Shown: positions 1-10,486, numbered from the stretch's first letter. The stretch is DNA of 64,000 nucleotides from Pseudomonadota bacterium (GCA_027620075.1 JAQCEY010000004.1:82717-146716), one strand, 5' to 3'. The notes: a model not told the origin generated them from the sequence alone. Made by a program: numbers and translations.

Positions 1-385
1 CACCGTTTGCCGTACCGGTTCCATCATAATCGCCGGTAATAAAACCTGCTTTTGCCATATGTGACCACGCCTGAAATCTCTCTGATGCCGTATCTAGTTC
101 CTCATCACCGTCACCATTTAGTACACCTGTAGGATTGGTTGTTGCATTGTAAGTTCCCCAATAATCGGTTGCAGCATTAGGCAAGTCACCGGGAAAGTAA
201 TTATATTTATTACGGAAATTTTCAACACCCGTTGCATAGCCCCTTAGTTCTGATATTACGGCATTTAGCTTTGCCGCATACAACATATGCGAACCACCGG
301 CTATTGCGGCAACAATAAGCCCTATAATTACCAAAACCACTGATAATTCAACAAGACTGAACCCTGAACTTACTTTGTTTTTCAT
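1..385 (-). CDS. Type IV pilin-like / pseudopilin, C-terminus beyond window
   Basis: The reading frame starts at the ATG complementary to 383-385 and runs off the left edge, giving 128 codons. The N-terminus has a short basic leader (MKNKVSSG), the prepilin peptidase site G|FSLVE and then about 22 hydrophobic residues, which is the class III signal of type IV pilins and type II secretion pseudopilins. Glu at +5 of the mature protein is present. The next part (LRGYATGVENFRNKYNYFPGD) resembles pseudopilin-like proteins common in AT-rich alphaproteobacteria. It should be cleaved and N-methylated by PilD and assembled in the inner membrane. Which filament it serves cannot be told, since no other pilus genes are in the window. 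A remnant of a similar protein lies at 55877-56266. Confidence 0.85.
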   Translation of the reverse strand, partial: MKNKVSSGFSLVELSVVLVIIGLIVAAIAGGSHMLYAAKLNAVISELRGYATGVENFRNKYNYFPGDLPNAATDYWGTYNATTNPTGVLNGDGDEELDTASERFQAWSHMAKAGFITGDYDGTGTANG

Positions 386-712
386 ATAGTAATATTATCA
401 CAGGTTAGTTAATAATTCATTAATTTATGCCGTTTTTTCGTCTTAGGTCATTGTGCATTGCACAGCATTTTTATTACGAAAACGCATCGGATTTGTTGTA
501 TTTTTGACTCTTTTGTGTTAGTATTAAGGATAAGGAAGTAGGATTTTAAGGAAGTAAATAGCACTACAACTGCTATTTTATAAAAATAAATAAAAATCCG
601 GATAATTTAACTCGGTTGTATTTTTTCGAGAACTGAAGGTTATTGTTTTATTGAATTTTGAAAAAATTAAAGCGGAGAATTTATATACGATATATAAGGA
701 CGGTAACAAGCA
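386..712. other. Intergenic region between divergent genes
   Basis: This is 327 bases of AT-rich sequence between the divergently transcribed pseudopilin and lipoprotein genes. It must hold both promoters. I see no convincing paired -35/-10 boxes, only a weak small hairpin near 555-580, and no coding potential. Confidence 0.5.
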
Positions 713-1066
713 ATGAGAATTAACATATTATTAAAAAAACTATTAGGTGCGGTATTATGTATACCTTTATTTGCCTGTGGTTCGGGCGATAATATAAATT
801 ATGTTTCTCGTGATCTGCTGGATACCGACCCGCTATATCAAAAAGGTATCTCCGATATGAAAAAACCTACAAATTACGGTGCTTTAAAGCTTCAAAAAGA
901 CGATGATTCGGATCATGAAGGTAAGTTATTCGTTATCCAGAAGAAGAAAAAGGTCTATGAACTTGAAACCATGTTCAAAGAAAGAAATAATAAAAAATAC
1001 TATTTTGCCGTAGGAATGGACTATAAACAACAAACTCCTCACGTATCTTTCAGGGTAGAGTTTTAA
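713..1066 (+). CDS. Small putative lipoprotein, 117 aa
   Basis: The N-terminus has basic residues, a hydrophobic stretch and a lipobox L-F-A-C with Cys22, so the mature protein should be a lipoprotein of about 96 residues anchored by lipidated Cys22. The residue after Cys is Gly, not Asp, so outer-membrane sorting is plausible. The mature part is charged, Lys-rich in the middle (KKKKVYELE) and ends in a short beta-prone segment. I recognise no family. An AAGGA-like ribosome site lies about 12 bases upstream of the ATG. The gene appears to stand alone, followed by a palindromic repeat. Confidence 0.65.
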   Translation: MRINILLKKLLGAVLCIPLFACGSGDNINYVSRDLLDTDPLYQKGISDMKKPTNYGALKLQKDDDSDHEGKLFVIQKKKKVYELETMFKERNNKKYYFAVGMDYKQQTPHVSFRVEF

Positions 1067-1074
1067 AAACTTAT

Positions 1075-1172
1075 TATAGAAGCATCTGCAAAAAGGTGTA
1101 AAAGCTCCCTCTCCCTTAGGGAGGGGGGACTAAATTTTATAATGCCTTACCCCTTTTGCAGAGGTTTCTATA
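1075..1172. repeat. Dispersed palindromic element, family A copy 1
   Basis: The element starts TATAGAAGCATCTGCAAAAAGG and ends CTTTTGCAGAGGTTTCTATA, so its ends are inverted copies of each other. The interior carries a smaller hairpin (CTCCCTCTCCCTTAGGGAGG). Related copies are at 20105-20255, 29336-29431, 31953-32022, 46897-47094 and 55290-55447. It lies between convergent genes, where it may act as a bidirectional transcript end. Confidence 0.8.
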
Positions 1173-1212
1173 ATTTATTATCCGAAGTCCTGTCTATGTG
1201 GCGGGATTTTTT

Positions 1213-2679
1213 TTATAAAACCCTTGCCTCTTTGCCGACCACGTCCGCTAAGAGCTTAACTTTTCTCTGAACGGATTCCCCGTATATATTTTCAATATCT
1301 TTATTTATCGAAAGCGAAAGAACATTCTTGCTCATTCTTAATTTGGCTTTTTCCAACACGCCGTACTTGCTGCCGGATATTGTTCTGGCAAGTTGCATTG
1401 CCGCCCCTATTGTCTGTGCATGCTGAATCTTCTTCGAACTTAGTAGTTGCCCCATTGTCGATAATATATTTATATCAGGGTATGAGTCATACCTGAAATA
1501 TAATGACTTAGCTATAAACAGCCGTTCCGTATGATTAAGTCCGGTAAGTGATGAATCCAGTATTTTACGATATGCCATTTCAGCCCTGTACTCGGTATTC
1601 TCGTAAGCGGAAATATCGCTCATTATACAAGCGGCAAGACGAAGTCTTTTATCATCGACACTATTATTTATACTGAATAAAGGTTGCATCCATTGTGCAA
1701 GTTCATAGCCGTATTCACTGCCCCTTAGCATTCTTGCCATCATCTCGGAAGCACCGCAAAGAAGAGGGTCTTGCAGTTTTGTTTCATCGTCCAATTGAGA
1801 ATATAAAAACCCTTCTCTGACACCCGATGCGGAAAAAACTATGGTCTTGGGTTTTCCTATTTTAATAATATGCTTTAATACCATGGCGGCATAAGGCATT
1901 AATTTCATACGCTTTTTGGATATGCCGGGAATTTTAAGCAGGGATTCTTCCGACATACGGCTTAATATCATGATAGTCGTCATGATATCCTCGGTTTCTA
2001 CCTTATAGTTATGAATTACTTTCAGAGGGTAGTTTTTCCGTCCCATATGGACTTTGGCAAGGTTACGGAAACTACCTCCGACGGCGTAGAAGTTACTTCC
2101 TGCAAGGCTCTCGTTTAAAGGGAACTGCTTTATATATTGTGCTATATAGCCGTCAACTTTACTATGTTTATTGCTTATATTTAAGAGCCTTAACGGACCT
2201 ATAGGATATGATACGCCTTTTTCAAGGTTGTTGTTTTTAACGCTTACAAGCTCAAGGCTACCTCCGCCTAAATCTCCTACAACACCTTTTGGTCTTGTGA
2301 TAGAAGACATAATTCCCATACCAGCATATTTTGCCTCATCTTCTTCTGAGAATATTTCTATCTGAACTCCCAGTTCATCATTTATCCGTTGTACAAAATC
2401 CTTACCGTCTTTTGCATCACGTACGGCAGCAGTTGCAAAAAGCTTCAGGTTGTTAACGTCCATTATCTTAGCCAGACTCACAAAACGCTTTATAGAACGT
2501 AAAGCCTTTTCAACACCTTTCTTATGTAGCTTGCCTGTCGAATCAATATTTTTAGCCAGTCCGCACAGCACTTTTTCGTTGAACAGCGGCATCGGCGCAC
2601 GCTTTAGACCGTCATATATAACAAGTCTTACGGAGTTTGAACCTATATCTATTAAAGCTAACGGGTTAGAATGGGGCAT
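1213..2679 (-). CDS. ppx: Exopolyphosphatase, Ppx/GppA family
   Basis: This 488-residue protein has the Ppx/GppA fold of the ASKHA superfamily. The N-terminal phosphate-binding loop is ALIDIGSNSVRL (about residues 8-19) and the second loop is GDLGGGSLEL near residue 136. A C-terminal HD-like helical half brings it near the length of the long family members. It should hydrolyse terminal phosphate from polyphosphate or pppGpp in the cytoplasm. It follows ppk after 5 bases on the same strand, so synthesis and breakdown of polyphosphate are probably co-transcribed. Specificity for polyP against pppGpp is inferred from the ppk neighbour, not from sequence. Confidence 0.93.
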   Translation of the reverse strand: MPHSNPLALIDIGSNSVRLVIYDGLKRAPMPLFNEKVLCGLAKNIDSTGKLHKKGVEKALRSIKRFVSLAKIMDVNNLKLFATAAVRDAKDGKDFVQRINDELGVQIEIFSEEDEAKYAGMGIMSSITRPKGVVGDLGGGSLELVSVKNNNLEKGVSYPIGPLRLLNISNKHSKVDGYIAQYIKQFPLNESLAGSNFYAVGGSFRNLAKVHMGRKNYPLKVIHNYKVETEDIMTTIMILSRMSEESLLKIPGISKKRMKLMPYAAMVLKHIIKIGKPKTIVFSASGVREGFLYSQLDDETKLQDPLLCGASEMMARMLRGSEYGYELAQWMQPLFSINNSVDDKRLRLAACIMSDISAYENTEYRAEMAYRKILDSSLTGLNHTERLFIAKSLYFRYDSYPDINILSTMGQLLSSKKIQHAQTIGAAMQLARTISGSKYGVLEKAKLRMSKNVLSLSINKDIENIYGESVQRKVKLLADVVGKEARVL

Positions 2680-2684
2680 AACGG

Positions 2685-4853
2685 CTATTCCTTTTTATTA
2701 TCGAACGGGAATAGTTGATAGATTTTCTTGCGCTGCTTTTCAGACTCCGCTTCAGTGATAGAGTTCCCCCTTCCCGAAAGGCTCGGGTTGGTCATGAAAT
2801 ATTCATGTGCCGAAAAATCGTTCGGTGAATTTGACTTGCGTATATACTGTCCGTCAGGTTGCAGATACCAGCTTTGTTTTTCATCTTTCAGGTTCGCTAT
2901 CATAATTTGTTCCAGAACCTGCTGATGTACCGTCTTATTAGTTATAGGAACCATAACTTCCACTCGTCCGTTTAAATTTCTTTGCATCCAGTCCGCAGAG
3001 GATATATAAACTTTAGCATTTTCCGAAGGTAGTGCCGAACCACCACCGAAACATAATATCCTTGCATGTTCAAGATACCTTCCTACTATACTTTTTACCC
3101 TTATATTTTCAGAGAATCCTTTGATACCCGGACGTAATCCGCAAACACCCCTTACCACCAGATCTATAGATACTCCCTGTTGTGATGCCTTATATAACGC
3201 ATCTATTATGTCGGGGTCAATAAGAGCGTTCATTTTTGCCCAGATTGCCGCAGGTAAACCTTCTTTTGCGTTTTCTATCTCGTTTTCTATATGCCACATT
3301 ACGGTGTTCCGGAGGGACGTGGGAGATACGGCAATTGACGCAAAATTATCAGGCGACGAGTAACCGGTCAGGTAATTGAACAGATAAGCTACATCGTTGC
3401 ATAATATCGGGTTACATGTAAAATATGATAAATCCGAATATGTCCTTGCAGTTACGGGGTGATAGTTTCCCGTTCCAAAATGCACATATGATTTTAATGA
3501 ATCATTCTCACGCCTTACAATAAACGATACCTTCGCATGGGTTTTCAGGTCAACGAATCCGAACACCACCTGTGCGCCGGCTCTCTCTAAGTTCCTTGCC
3601 CATCTGATATTGGACTCTTCGTCAAAACGAGCTTTTAGCTCAACAACTACCGTTACCGACTTTCCCGCCTCAGCAGCTTCTATCAGTGCCATAACGATAG
3701 GTGAATCATTACTTGTTCTGTATAAGGTCTGCTTGATAGCTACCACATTAGGATCCCTTGCCGCCTGTTGCAGTAGCTTTACTACCACATCGAACGTTTC
3801 ATAGGGGTGGTGTATTACAATATCCTTGGCAGCTATTGCCGCAAAGCAATCACCGCCAAAATCATTTATCCTTTCAGGAAACCTTTCTTCATAAGGTTTG
3901 AATTTCAATTTAGGCTTATTTATACAATGCAGTTCCATAAGCCTGTCCATACCCGGAACTTCATCTACTTCTATAACATCGGCGGCACTAACGCCCAGAC
4001 CTTTCATGAGAAAATTGTCAAGGTCATGGTTCTTGGATAATTTCAGTTTAAGTTGAATCACCTTTCCCCTACGGCGTTTTTTTACTACGGTTTCAAAGTG
4101 ATTCATCAAATCTTCGGCTTCTTCCTCTATCTCAAGTTCACTATCACGGGTCAGATGCAATACACCATATCCGGTTATGTTTTTTTCAGGAAAAATATCA
4201 TCTTTATAAATCTCAATAACATCTTCTAATAATATGTAGCGTTCCTTATTACCGGGAACTCTCACGAACCTGTTCAGCTTTGACGGCAGCAGCACTATAG
4301 AATATTGTTCTTTTTTCTCATCTTCATTATAAAACTGTGAAACTACTGCCAGCCCCATATTGGGTATAAAAGGAAAAGGGTGTGCAGGATCAACGGCTAT
4401 AGGAGAAAGTGCGGGAAATACATTCCTTAAAAAATAAGTATTTAACTCCTTAATATCTTTTCGGGACAAATCTTCTTTACTTACGATATATACACCGGCT
4501 TTTTTCAGATCTTCTTTAAGATGTATCCAGCATTTTTGCTGTCCGGTAATCAGATTTTCAGATTTCTCCTTAATCCTTTCCAACTGCTGCGAGGCAGTCA
4601 GACCGTCCTGACTTATCTTGGCGATACCGCTGCGTACCTGTTCTTTTAATCCTGCCACCCTGACCATGAAAAATTCGTCCAGATTACTTGCGGATATTGC
4701 GAGGAACTTTACCCGTTCAAGCAACGGGACATTCTTGTTATTCGCTTCCTCCAACACACGGCAGTTAAATTCCAGCCATGAAAGTTCACGGTTTATGAAC
4801 CTCTCGGAAGGGTGTTTAAAAAAGGGTTTTGTATCTAGAATATTTTTTTGCAA
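2685..4853 (-). CDS. ppk: Polyphosphate kinase 1
   Basis: This 722-residue protein is full length for PPK1, which reversibly moves the gamma phosphate of ATP onto polyphosphate. The N-domain motif (INRELSWLEFN, residues 20-30) binds the ATP base. The phospholipase D-like catalytic halves include HFGTGNYHP, which carries the autophosphorylated His region, and VVELKARFDEESNI. The C-terminal end (ISSADWMQRNLNGRVEV) is also typical. It is first in the ppk-ppx operon. The AT-rich upstream region 4854-5044 is shared with the divergent sixA and contains a TATAAT-like hexamer on the minus strand. Confidence 0.96.
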   Translation of the reverse strand: MQKNILDTKPFFKHPSERFINRELSWLEFNCRVLEEANNKNVPLLERVKFLAISASNLDEFFMVRVAGLKEQVRSGIAKISQDGLTASQQLERIKEKSENLITGQQKCWIHLKEDLKKAGVYIVSKEDLSRKDIKELNTYFLRNVFPALSPIAVDPAHPFPFIPNMGLAVVSQFYNEDEKKEQYSIVLLPSKLNRFVRVPGNKERYILLEDVIEIYKDDIFPEKNITGYGVLHLTRDSELEIEEEAEDLMNHFETVVKKRRRGKVIQLKLKLSKNHDLDNFLMKGLGVSAADVIEVDEVPGMDRLMELHCINKPKLKFKPYEERFPERINDFGGDCFAAIAAKDIVIHHPYETFDVVVKLLQQAARDPNVVAIKQTLYRTSNDSPIVMALIEAAEAGKSVTVVVELKARFDEESNIRWARNLERAGAQVVFGFVDLKTHAKVSFIVRRENDSLKSYVHFGTGNYHPVTARTYSDLSYFTCNPILCNDVAYLFNYLTGYSSPDNFASIAVSPTSLRNTVMWHIENEIENAKEGLPAAIWAKMNALIDPDIIDALYKASQQGVSIDLVVRGVCGLRPGIKGFSENIRVKSIVGRYLEHARILCFGGGSALPSENAKVYISSADWMQRNLNGRVEVMVPITNKTVHQQVLEQIMIANLKDEKQSWYLQPDGQYIRKSNSPNDFSAHEYFMTNPSLSGRGNSITEAESEKQRKKIYQLFPFDNKKE

Positions 4854-5044
4854 TTGATACCTTATAAATTATGTGCTTATAATAGATATTATATAGTGAT
4901 TAGAGTCTAAGAGTCTAGTATTTAGTATTTAGTATAAGCATATCGGGTGTAGTTACAGAACGTATAAACTGTAAATTTTTCAATCTTGATTCAAAATCCT
5001 GTCCGGAAAATGACGGTTTCAATATAATAAACAAAATTATAAAA

Positions 5045-5563
5045 ATGAAAAAATTATATATATTAAGGCATGCAAAATCAGATTACCCTGAAGGAGTACA
5101 AGACCATGCACGCCCACTGAATAAAAGGGGAAATTCAGCCTCCGTCGCAATGGGGAAATATATAAGCTTAAACCGGATAAACCCCGATGTTATATTATCA
5201 TCTGATTCTACAAGAACCACACAGACCATTAACAACATAGTAAGGGAAGCTTCTATCGAAACTAAGGTAGATTTTATAGGCAGGCTATATCTTGCAACTC
5301 CGGGAGAGATATTAAAGGAACTTGCCAAGCTTGATGATAGTTTTTCTTCTGCGATGGTAGTATGCCACAATCCGGGAGCCGAGATGCTTACCGCCATACT
5401 GGCAGGAAACGGCAACAAAGGGGCATTACAGAACTTAAAGAAAGGTTACCCCACATGCTCTCTGGCATGCCTTACCGTAAATTCGGATAGCTGGAAAAAT
5501 ATAGATGCAGGCAGTGCCTATCTGGACGAATTCATTACCCCTACAATTTTAGTAAATATATAA
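5045..5563 (+). CDS. sixA: Phosphohistidine phosphatase SixA-like
   Basis: This 172-residue histidine phosphatase (phosphoglycerate mutase-like superfamily) has the catalytic RHAKSDYP motif at residues 8-15 and a second active-site His in VVCHNPGAE near residue 107. The short form with RHAKS matches SixA, which removes phosphate from His of phosphotransfer domains or the nitrogen PTS. It is divergent from ppk and followed after two bases by an acetyltransferase, probably in one transcript. The true substrate is not shown by the sequence. Confidence 0.85.
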   Translation: MKKLYILRHAKSDYPEGVQDHARPLNKRGNSASVAMGKYISLNRINPDVILSSDSTRTTQTINNIVREASIETKVDFIGRLYLATPGEILKELAKLDDSFSSAMVVCHNPGAEMLTAILAGNGNKGALQNLKKGYPTCSLACLTVNSDSWKNIDAGSAYLDEFITPTILVNI

Positions 5564-5565
5564 CC

Positions 5566-6201
5566 ATGTCAGGCAATCCGTTTAAGTCCTACCGTGATTC
5601 ATACGCTATAAATATGCGTCTTAACCACCCCAAAATTATCGTAGGGCATAGAAGTTATTATGCAGGTTATTATCATGGTTTGCATTTTGAAGATTGCGTC
5701 CGCTATTTAGATAATGCCGATAAAAATAAAGACTGCGATAAACTTATTATCGGAAAATACTGCTCTATAGCAAGCGGGGCTGTCTTTATGATGGGCGGAA
5801 ATAACGGACACAGGCATGACCGGCTCGCCTCTTATCCTTTAGATATAATAGAAAAAACAAGAAAGCCCGGCAAAAAAAACTTAGAAGGCTATCGCAAAAA
5901 AGGCGATACGGTAATCGGCAATGATGTCTGGATAGGAACCGAGGCAATGATAATGCCGGGAATACAAATAGGTGACGGAGCGGTAATAGGTGCAAGGGCA
6001 GTAGTAACTAAAAATGTCGAGCCATATAATATAGTTGGCGGCAACCCTGCTAAAGTTATAAAAAAACGCTTCACCGATGAGGAAATAAAAATCCTATTAA
6101 AAATAAAATGGTGGGATTTAGAAGAAGAAACTATCCTAAAAAATATCGATATATTAAGAAGCGGTGATGTAACGGCATTGAAAAAAGCAATAATTGCCTA
6201 A
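5566..6201 (+). CDS. CatB/Vat-like hexapeptide acetyltransferase
   Basis: This 211-residue left-handed beta-helix acyltransferase has the order typical of type B chloramphenicol/streptogramin acetyltransferases: an early YYAGYYHG segment, KYCSIASGAVFMMGGNNGHRHD with the catalytic-region His, then hexapeptide turns GNDVWIGTEAMIMPGIQIGDGAVIGA and the closing VVGGNPAKVIKKRF-like end. It would move acetyl from acetyl-CoA to a hydroxyl. Chromosomal members often act on sugars or unknown xenobiotics, so antibiotic resistance should not be assumed. The start follows the sixA stop by two bases, suggesting translational coupling. Confidence 0.88.
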   Translation: MSGNPFKSYRDSYAINMRLNHPKIIVGHRSYYAGYYHGLHFEDCVRYLDNADKNKDCDKLIIGKYCSIASGAVFMMGGNNGHRHDRLASYPLDIIEKTRKPGKKNLEGYRKKGDTVIGNDVWIGTEAMIMPGIQIGDGAVIGARAVVTKNVEPYNIVGGNPAKVIKKRFTDEEIKILLKIKWWDLEEETILKNIDILRSGDVTALKKAIIA

Positions 6202-6290
6202 TAAAACTATTTCCTGTTTTTATTTATCGGATTAATATAAAATATAAAGATATTTTGTCATGCTGAATTTATTTCAGGGGGTTTTGAAAA

Positions 6291-7343
6291 ATGAAAAACA
6301 TAGTAGTTCTGGGGCTTGGGAAGGTAGGGACTTTAGTTGCAACTTTACTGCACGAATCAGGTTTTGAAGTAACCGGAATTGATATGGCTGCTAAAAAGCA
6401 GAAGTTCAAAACCTTGAAAGCCGGTGTTACGGCGTACAAATCTCTCCTGAAAATCCTGAAAGAAAATGATGCGGTTGTTTCATGCCTGCCATACGACCTG
6501 AATGAGAATGTAGTAAAGGCGGCACATGAGGCAGGAATACATTATTTTGACCTGACCGAGGACGTGCCTACCTCCGAATATATCAAGAAGCTATCTAAAA
6601 CCGCAAAAGGTGTTATGGCTCCTCAATGCGGATTGGCTCCGGGTTTTATAGCAATAGTGGGAGCAAGCCTTGCACAAAAATTCTCAAAACTGCGTTCTAT
6701 AGAGCTGCGTGTAGGTGCGTTGCCTCAACACCCAAAAGGCGAGCTTGGCTATGCTTTCAATTGGTCGCCTGAAGGAGTGGTAAACGAGTACTTAAATGAC
6801 TGTATTATAATTCAGGGAGGAGAAATAAAGAAAGTTCCGGCATTGCAATATCTTGATAAAATAGTAATCAAGGGTGATACGCTTGAATCCTTTACTACGT
6901 CGGGCGGCTTAGGAACAATGTGCGAAACATATGAAGGCAAAGTTGACGAATTGTTTTATAAAACCATGCGTTATCCGGGGCATATGAAACTTATGCGTTT
7001 TTTCTTCCATGAGCTATTGATGCGTGAAAACAGAAAAGAAGCCGGTGAAATACTAACAAAAGCAAAACCCCCTGTTAATGATGATGTGGTTTATGTACAT
7101 GCCGCAGTTGAAGGCTATAAGGGAAAGCAACTATCCCGTGATGAATTTGTAAAGGCATATTACCCGAAAATTATTGACGGCAAACAATGGCGTGCCATTT
7201 CGTGGACAACCGCATGTTCTATCGCCGCTACCATTGAAATGGTAGCAAACGGTGAGTTGCCTGATAAGGGATTTTTAAAACAGGAAGATATTCCGCTGGA
7301 AAAATTTCTGAAAACAAAAAACGGCAGTTATTATAATGACTAG
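6291..7343 (+). CDS. Saccharopine dehydrogenase-like oxidoreductase
   Basis: This 350-residue protein opens with a Rossmann nucleotide-binding motif (VVLGLGKVGTLVATLL, residues 4-19) followed by an Asp at the end of beta-2 (GIDMAAKK). The saccharopine dehydrogenase/LysDH-type domain motif APQCGLAPGF lies near residue 110. This family oxidises or forms secondary amines of amino acids, such as saccharopine, lysine 6-dehydrogenase and carboxynorspermidine. The sequence does not single out one. The start has a CAGGGGG ribosome site. The stop overlaps the stop of the convergent pyrC in the four-base palindrome CTAG (7340-7343). Confidence 0.82.
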   Translation: MKNIVVLGLGKVGTLVATLLHESGFEVTGIDMAAKKQKFKTLKAGVTAYKSLLKILKENDAVVSCLPYDLNENVVKAAHEAGIHYFDLTEDVPTSEYIKKLSKTAKGVMAPQCGLAPGFIAIVGASLAQKFSKLRSIELRVGALPQHPKGELGYAFNWSPEGVVNEYLNDCIIIQGGEIKKVPALQYLDKIVIKGDTLESFTTSGGLGTMCETYEGKVDELFYKTMRYPGHMKLMRFFFHELLMRENRKEAGEILTKAKPPVNDDVVYVHAAVEGYKGKQLSRDEFVKAYYPKIIDGKQWRAISWTTACSIAATIEMVANGELPDKGFLKQEDIPLEKFLKTKNGSYYND

Positions 7344-8659
7344 TCTTCCAACTCAAACACGGTTTTTCCGCCTACAATAGTCCTGACCGCCCGTCCTTTT
7401 ACTTTATATCCGTCAAAAGGAGAGTTCTTTGACTTACTGCTAAACTCGCATGACTGAATTTCCCATGGTGCATATACATCAATTAATGTAAGGTCTGCTG
7501 CTAAGCCTTCTTTAATTCTGCCTACAGGCTTACCTATTACATCGGCAGCCTTATATGTCATCTTCCCCAAAACCTCAGGCAGGCTCATATATCCCTGATG
7601 GTAAAGTTCCAAAGAAAGCGGCAGCATGGTTTCAAGACCCACAATCCCGAATGCAGCGTCCGAGATATGTACGCATTTTGAATCAGGCTCGTGCGGAGCG
7701 TGGTCGGTAGCTATAACATCTATAGTGCCGTCCTTTAATCCTTCGATAATGGCAAGCTTGTCTTTTTCCGCTCGAAGAGGCGGATTCATTTTCGCAAGGG
7801 TGTCCCATTGCTCTACCGCATGGTCGGTCAGCACAAAATGGTGCGGTGCTGCCTCACATGTAACATTGAATCCTTTTGCCTTAGCACGCCTTACCGCTTC
7901 AATTGCCTGATGTGTAGATATGTGCAGGACGTGATAATGCCCTTTTGTAAGTTCGAGCAACAGCAGGTCACGCTCAACTATAATTGCCTCTGATGCGTTG
8001 GGTACACCTTTTAAACCTAATTTTTCCGATATCTCGCCTTCATTTATACAGCCGCCGTCAGAAAGGTTTTTGTCTTCACAATGCTGGGATATCAACATTC
8101 CCGATTCTTCGGCTTTTTCCATCGCACGACGCATGACAAGAGAGTTCATCACAGGCAGACCGTCATCACTAAAACCGATTACTCCTGCTTCTTTTAACGC
8201 CTGCATATCTGTCAATTCCTGACCTTTTAACCCTTTAGTGATAGATGCGTAGGTATATGTATTTACATAAGCGTCTTTTTGTATTGCCTTGTATAACTCG
8301 TTGACCACTTCTACGGAATCTATTACGGGGGAAGTATTTGCCATACATACACATGTCGTAACCCCTCCTGCCGCAGCCGACTTTGTTCCGGTTATAATAT
8401 CTTCCTTATATTCCTGACCGGGAGTTCTAAAATGCACCTGTATGTCAAGCAGCCCGGGGCAAAGTACGCACCACCGGCAATCAATTATTTCCATATCGTC
8501 TGACGGCACGATGTCGGAGCCGAACCGGCTTATTTTTCCGTCTTTTACTATCAAAGTCCCCACTTCGTCATATCCTGATTCGGGGTCTATGATTCTTGCA
8601 TTTATAAATGCGGTATCTTTAAGCTCGGTTTCCTGAGGGCGGTAGAATATCTGTGGCAT
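7340..8659 (-). CDS. pyrC: Dihydroorotase, class I
   Basis: This 439-residue amidohydrolase catalyses carbamoyl-aspartate to dihydroorotate in pyrimidine synthesis. It has the dihydroorotase block GQEYKEDIITGT, conserved Asn (MANTSPV), later metal-ligand histidines (SQHCED, HVLHIST) and ATDHAPHE with the catalytic Asp. The first metal motif reads D72-I-Q-V-H76 where most class I enzymes have D-x-H-x-H. I recall Gln at this place in a subgroup of otherwise similar dihydroorotases, so the enzyme may still be active. It stands alone on the minus strand, convergent with the oxidoreductase at 6291. Confidence 0.92.
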   Translation of the reverse strand: MPQIFYRPQETELKDTAFINARIIDPESGYDEVGTLIVKDGKISRFGSDIVPSDDMEIIDCRWCVLCPGLLDIQVHFRTPGQEYKEDIITGTKSAAAGGVTTCVCMANTSPVIDSVEVVNELYKAIQKDAYVNTYTYASITKGLKGQELTDMQALKEAGVIGFSDDGLPVMNSLVMRRAMEKAEESGMLISQHCEDKNLSDGGCINEGEISEKLGLKGVPNASEAIIVERDLLLLELTKGHYHVLHISTHQAIEAVRRAKAKGFNVTCEAAPHHFVLTDHAVEQWDTLAKMNPPLRAEKDKLAIIEGLKDGTIDVIATDHAPHEPDSKCVHISDAAFGIVGLETMLPLSLELYHQGYMSLPEVLGKMTYKAADVIGKPVGRIKEGLAADLTLIDVYAPWEIQSCEFSSKSKNSPFDGYKVKGRAVRTIVGGKTVFELED

Positions 8660-8765
8660 GGTCTTCTTTTATGTAGTTTTTGACAAGAATATAGCTTTTT
8701 TGAGAGCAGAAAACCATATTTTTTTAGCATAGTGTTTTCGGAAATATGAATCGTTGCAAATAACA

Positions 8766-8978
8766 CTATTCTTTTTTATCATCATCGGTCTTATCTACGC
8801 TTTTTGAGGGCTTAGATTTTACCATAGATATCGAAACGCCCGCTATTACGGCTATGAACATGGTTAGTAGCACCTTGAAAAACATTTCGGTTGAAAGATA
8901 ATTTGTCCAAAGCCGGTCAACAACCAGTATAACGGTGACCGATATGACAATTAGCCAAGTAATATTTTTTAGGCTCAT
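8766..8978 (-). CDS. Small two-helix membrane protein
   Basis: This 70-residue protein has two predicted membrane helices, about residues 8-22 and 33-51, and a charged tail rich in Lys and Asp (SVDKTDDDKKE). An AAGG ribosome site precedes the ATG at a usual distance. I recognise no family. It lies divergent to ilvC, in a short stretch with no other coding sequence. It is probably real because of its start signal and clean topology. Confidence 0.55.
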   Translation of the reverse strand: MSLKNITWLIVISVTVILVVDRLWTNYLSTEMFFKVLLTMFIAVIAGVSISMVKSKPSKSVDKTDDDKKE

Positions 8979-9091
8979 GACTTTTACCTTATTAATTTAT
9001 ATTTAACAGACTTTAATATTAATATTCATTTATCACAAACTGTAAATAACATATCATAAGTTTTCATTATTATTAATAGTGGATTTACTCC

Positions 9092-9119
9092 TTGCTTTTT
9101 AAAGAAAAACTCATATAAT
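9092..9119 (+). promoter_or_regulatory. Probable sigma-70 promoter of ilvC
   Basis: TTGCTT at 9092-9097 is separated by 16 bases from a perfect TATAAT at 9114-9119. Transcription would begin near 9126, upstream of both candidate ilvC starts. Confidence 0.6.
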
Positions 9120-9139
9120 TTGCGTTCTTTCCCGAATAA

Positions 9140-10219
<1,080 letters not shown>

Positions 10220-10243
10220 AAAGCAGAAATAGGATTTTCCTTT

Positions 10244-10278
10244 AAAAACCCCGTTCTTTTACAAGACGGGGTTTTTTT
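10244..10278 (+). terminator. Rho-independent terminator of ilvC
   Basis: AAAAACCCCGT and ACGGGGTTTTT form a GC-rich stem about 25 bases after the ilvC stop, followed by a run of T. Confidence 0.9.
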
Positions 10279-10334
10279 ATACTTAAAAAACGACGACAGA
10301 CTAAAGTAACTTTGAATTTAATTTACGTAAATTT

Positions 10335-10486
10335 GTCATTCCACGAATTTGTTTAGTAAAACAAATTATAGTGGAATCCACATTTAAAAAAGTTAGGAAA
10401 CTTTTTTAATATTGAAAAGTTTTCCTAAACTTTTCAAATTGGATCCCATGATAAAAAATTTTACTAAATTTTTTTCATAGGATGAC
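10335..10486. repeat. Dispersed GTCAT...ATGAC element, family B copy 1
   Basis: This 152-base intergenic element is bounded by GTCATTCC and GGATGAC and contains several internal inverted repeats, such as AGTTAGGAAACTTTTT against AAAAGTTTTCCTAAACTT. The TATAGTGGAATCC segment matches the TATAGGGGGATC segment of the other copies at 39338-39432, 42691-42775 and 42868-42949. It fills most of the 300-base gap between ilvC and the EamA gene. Confidence 0.7.

Noticed and set aside
504-527. Promoter TTGACT ... TATTAA upstream of the lipoprotein gene
   Set aside because: The spacer is only 12 bases, too short for a sigma-70 promoter.
2450-2758. Plus-strand frame across the ppx-ppk junction
   Set aside because: It lies opposite two strongly supported genes, has no ribosome site and no recognisable protein features.
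5566-6201. Chloramphenicol resistance gene
   Set aside because: The fold matches CatB/Vat, but many chromosomal members are not resistance determinants, and no mobile context is present.
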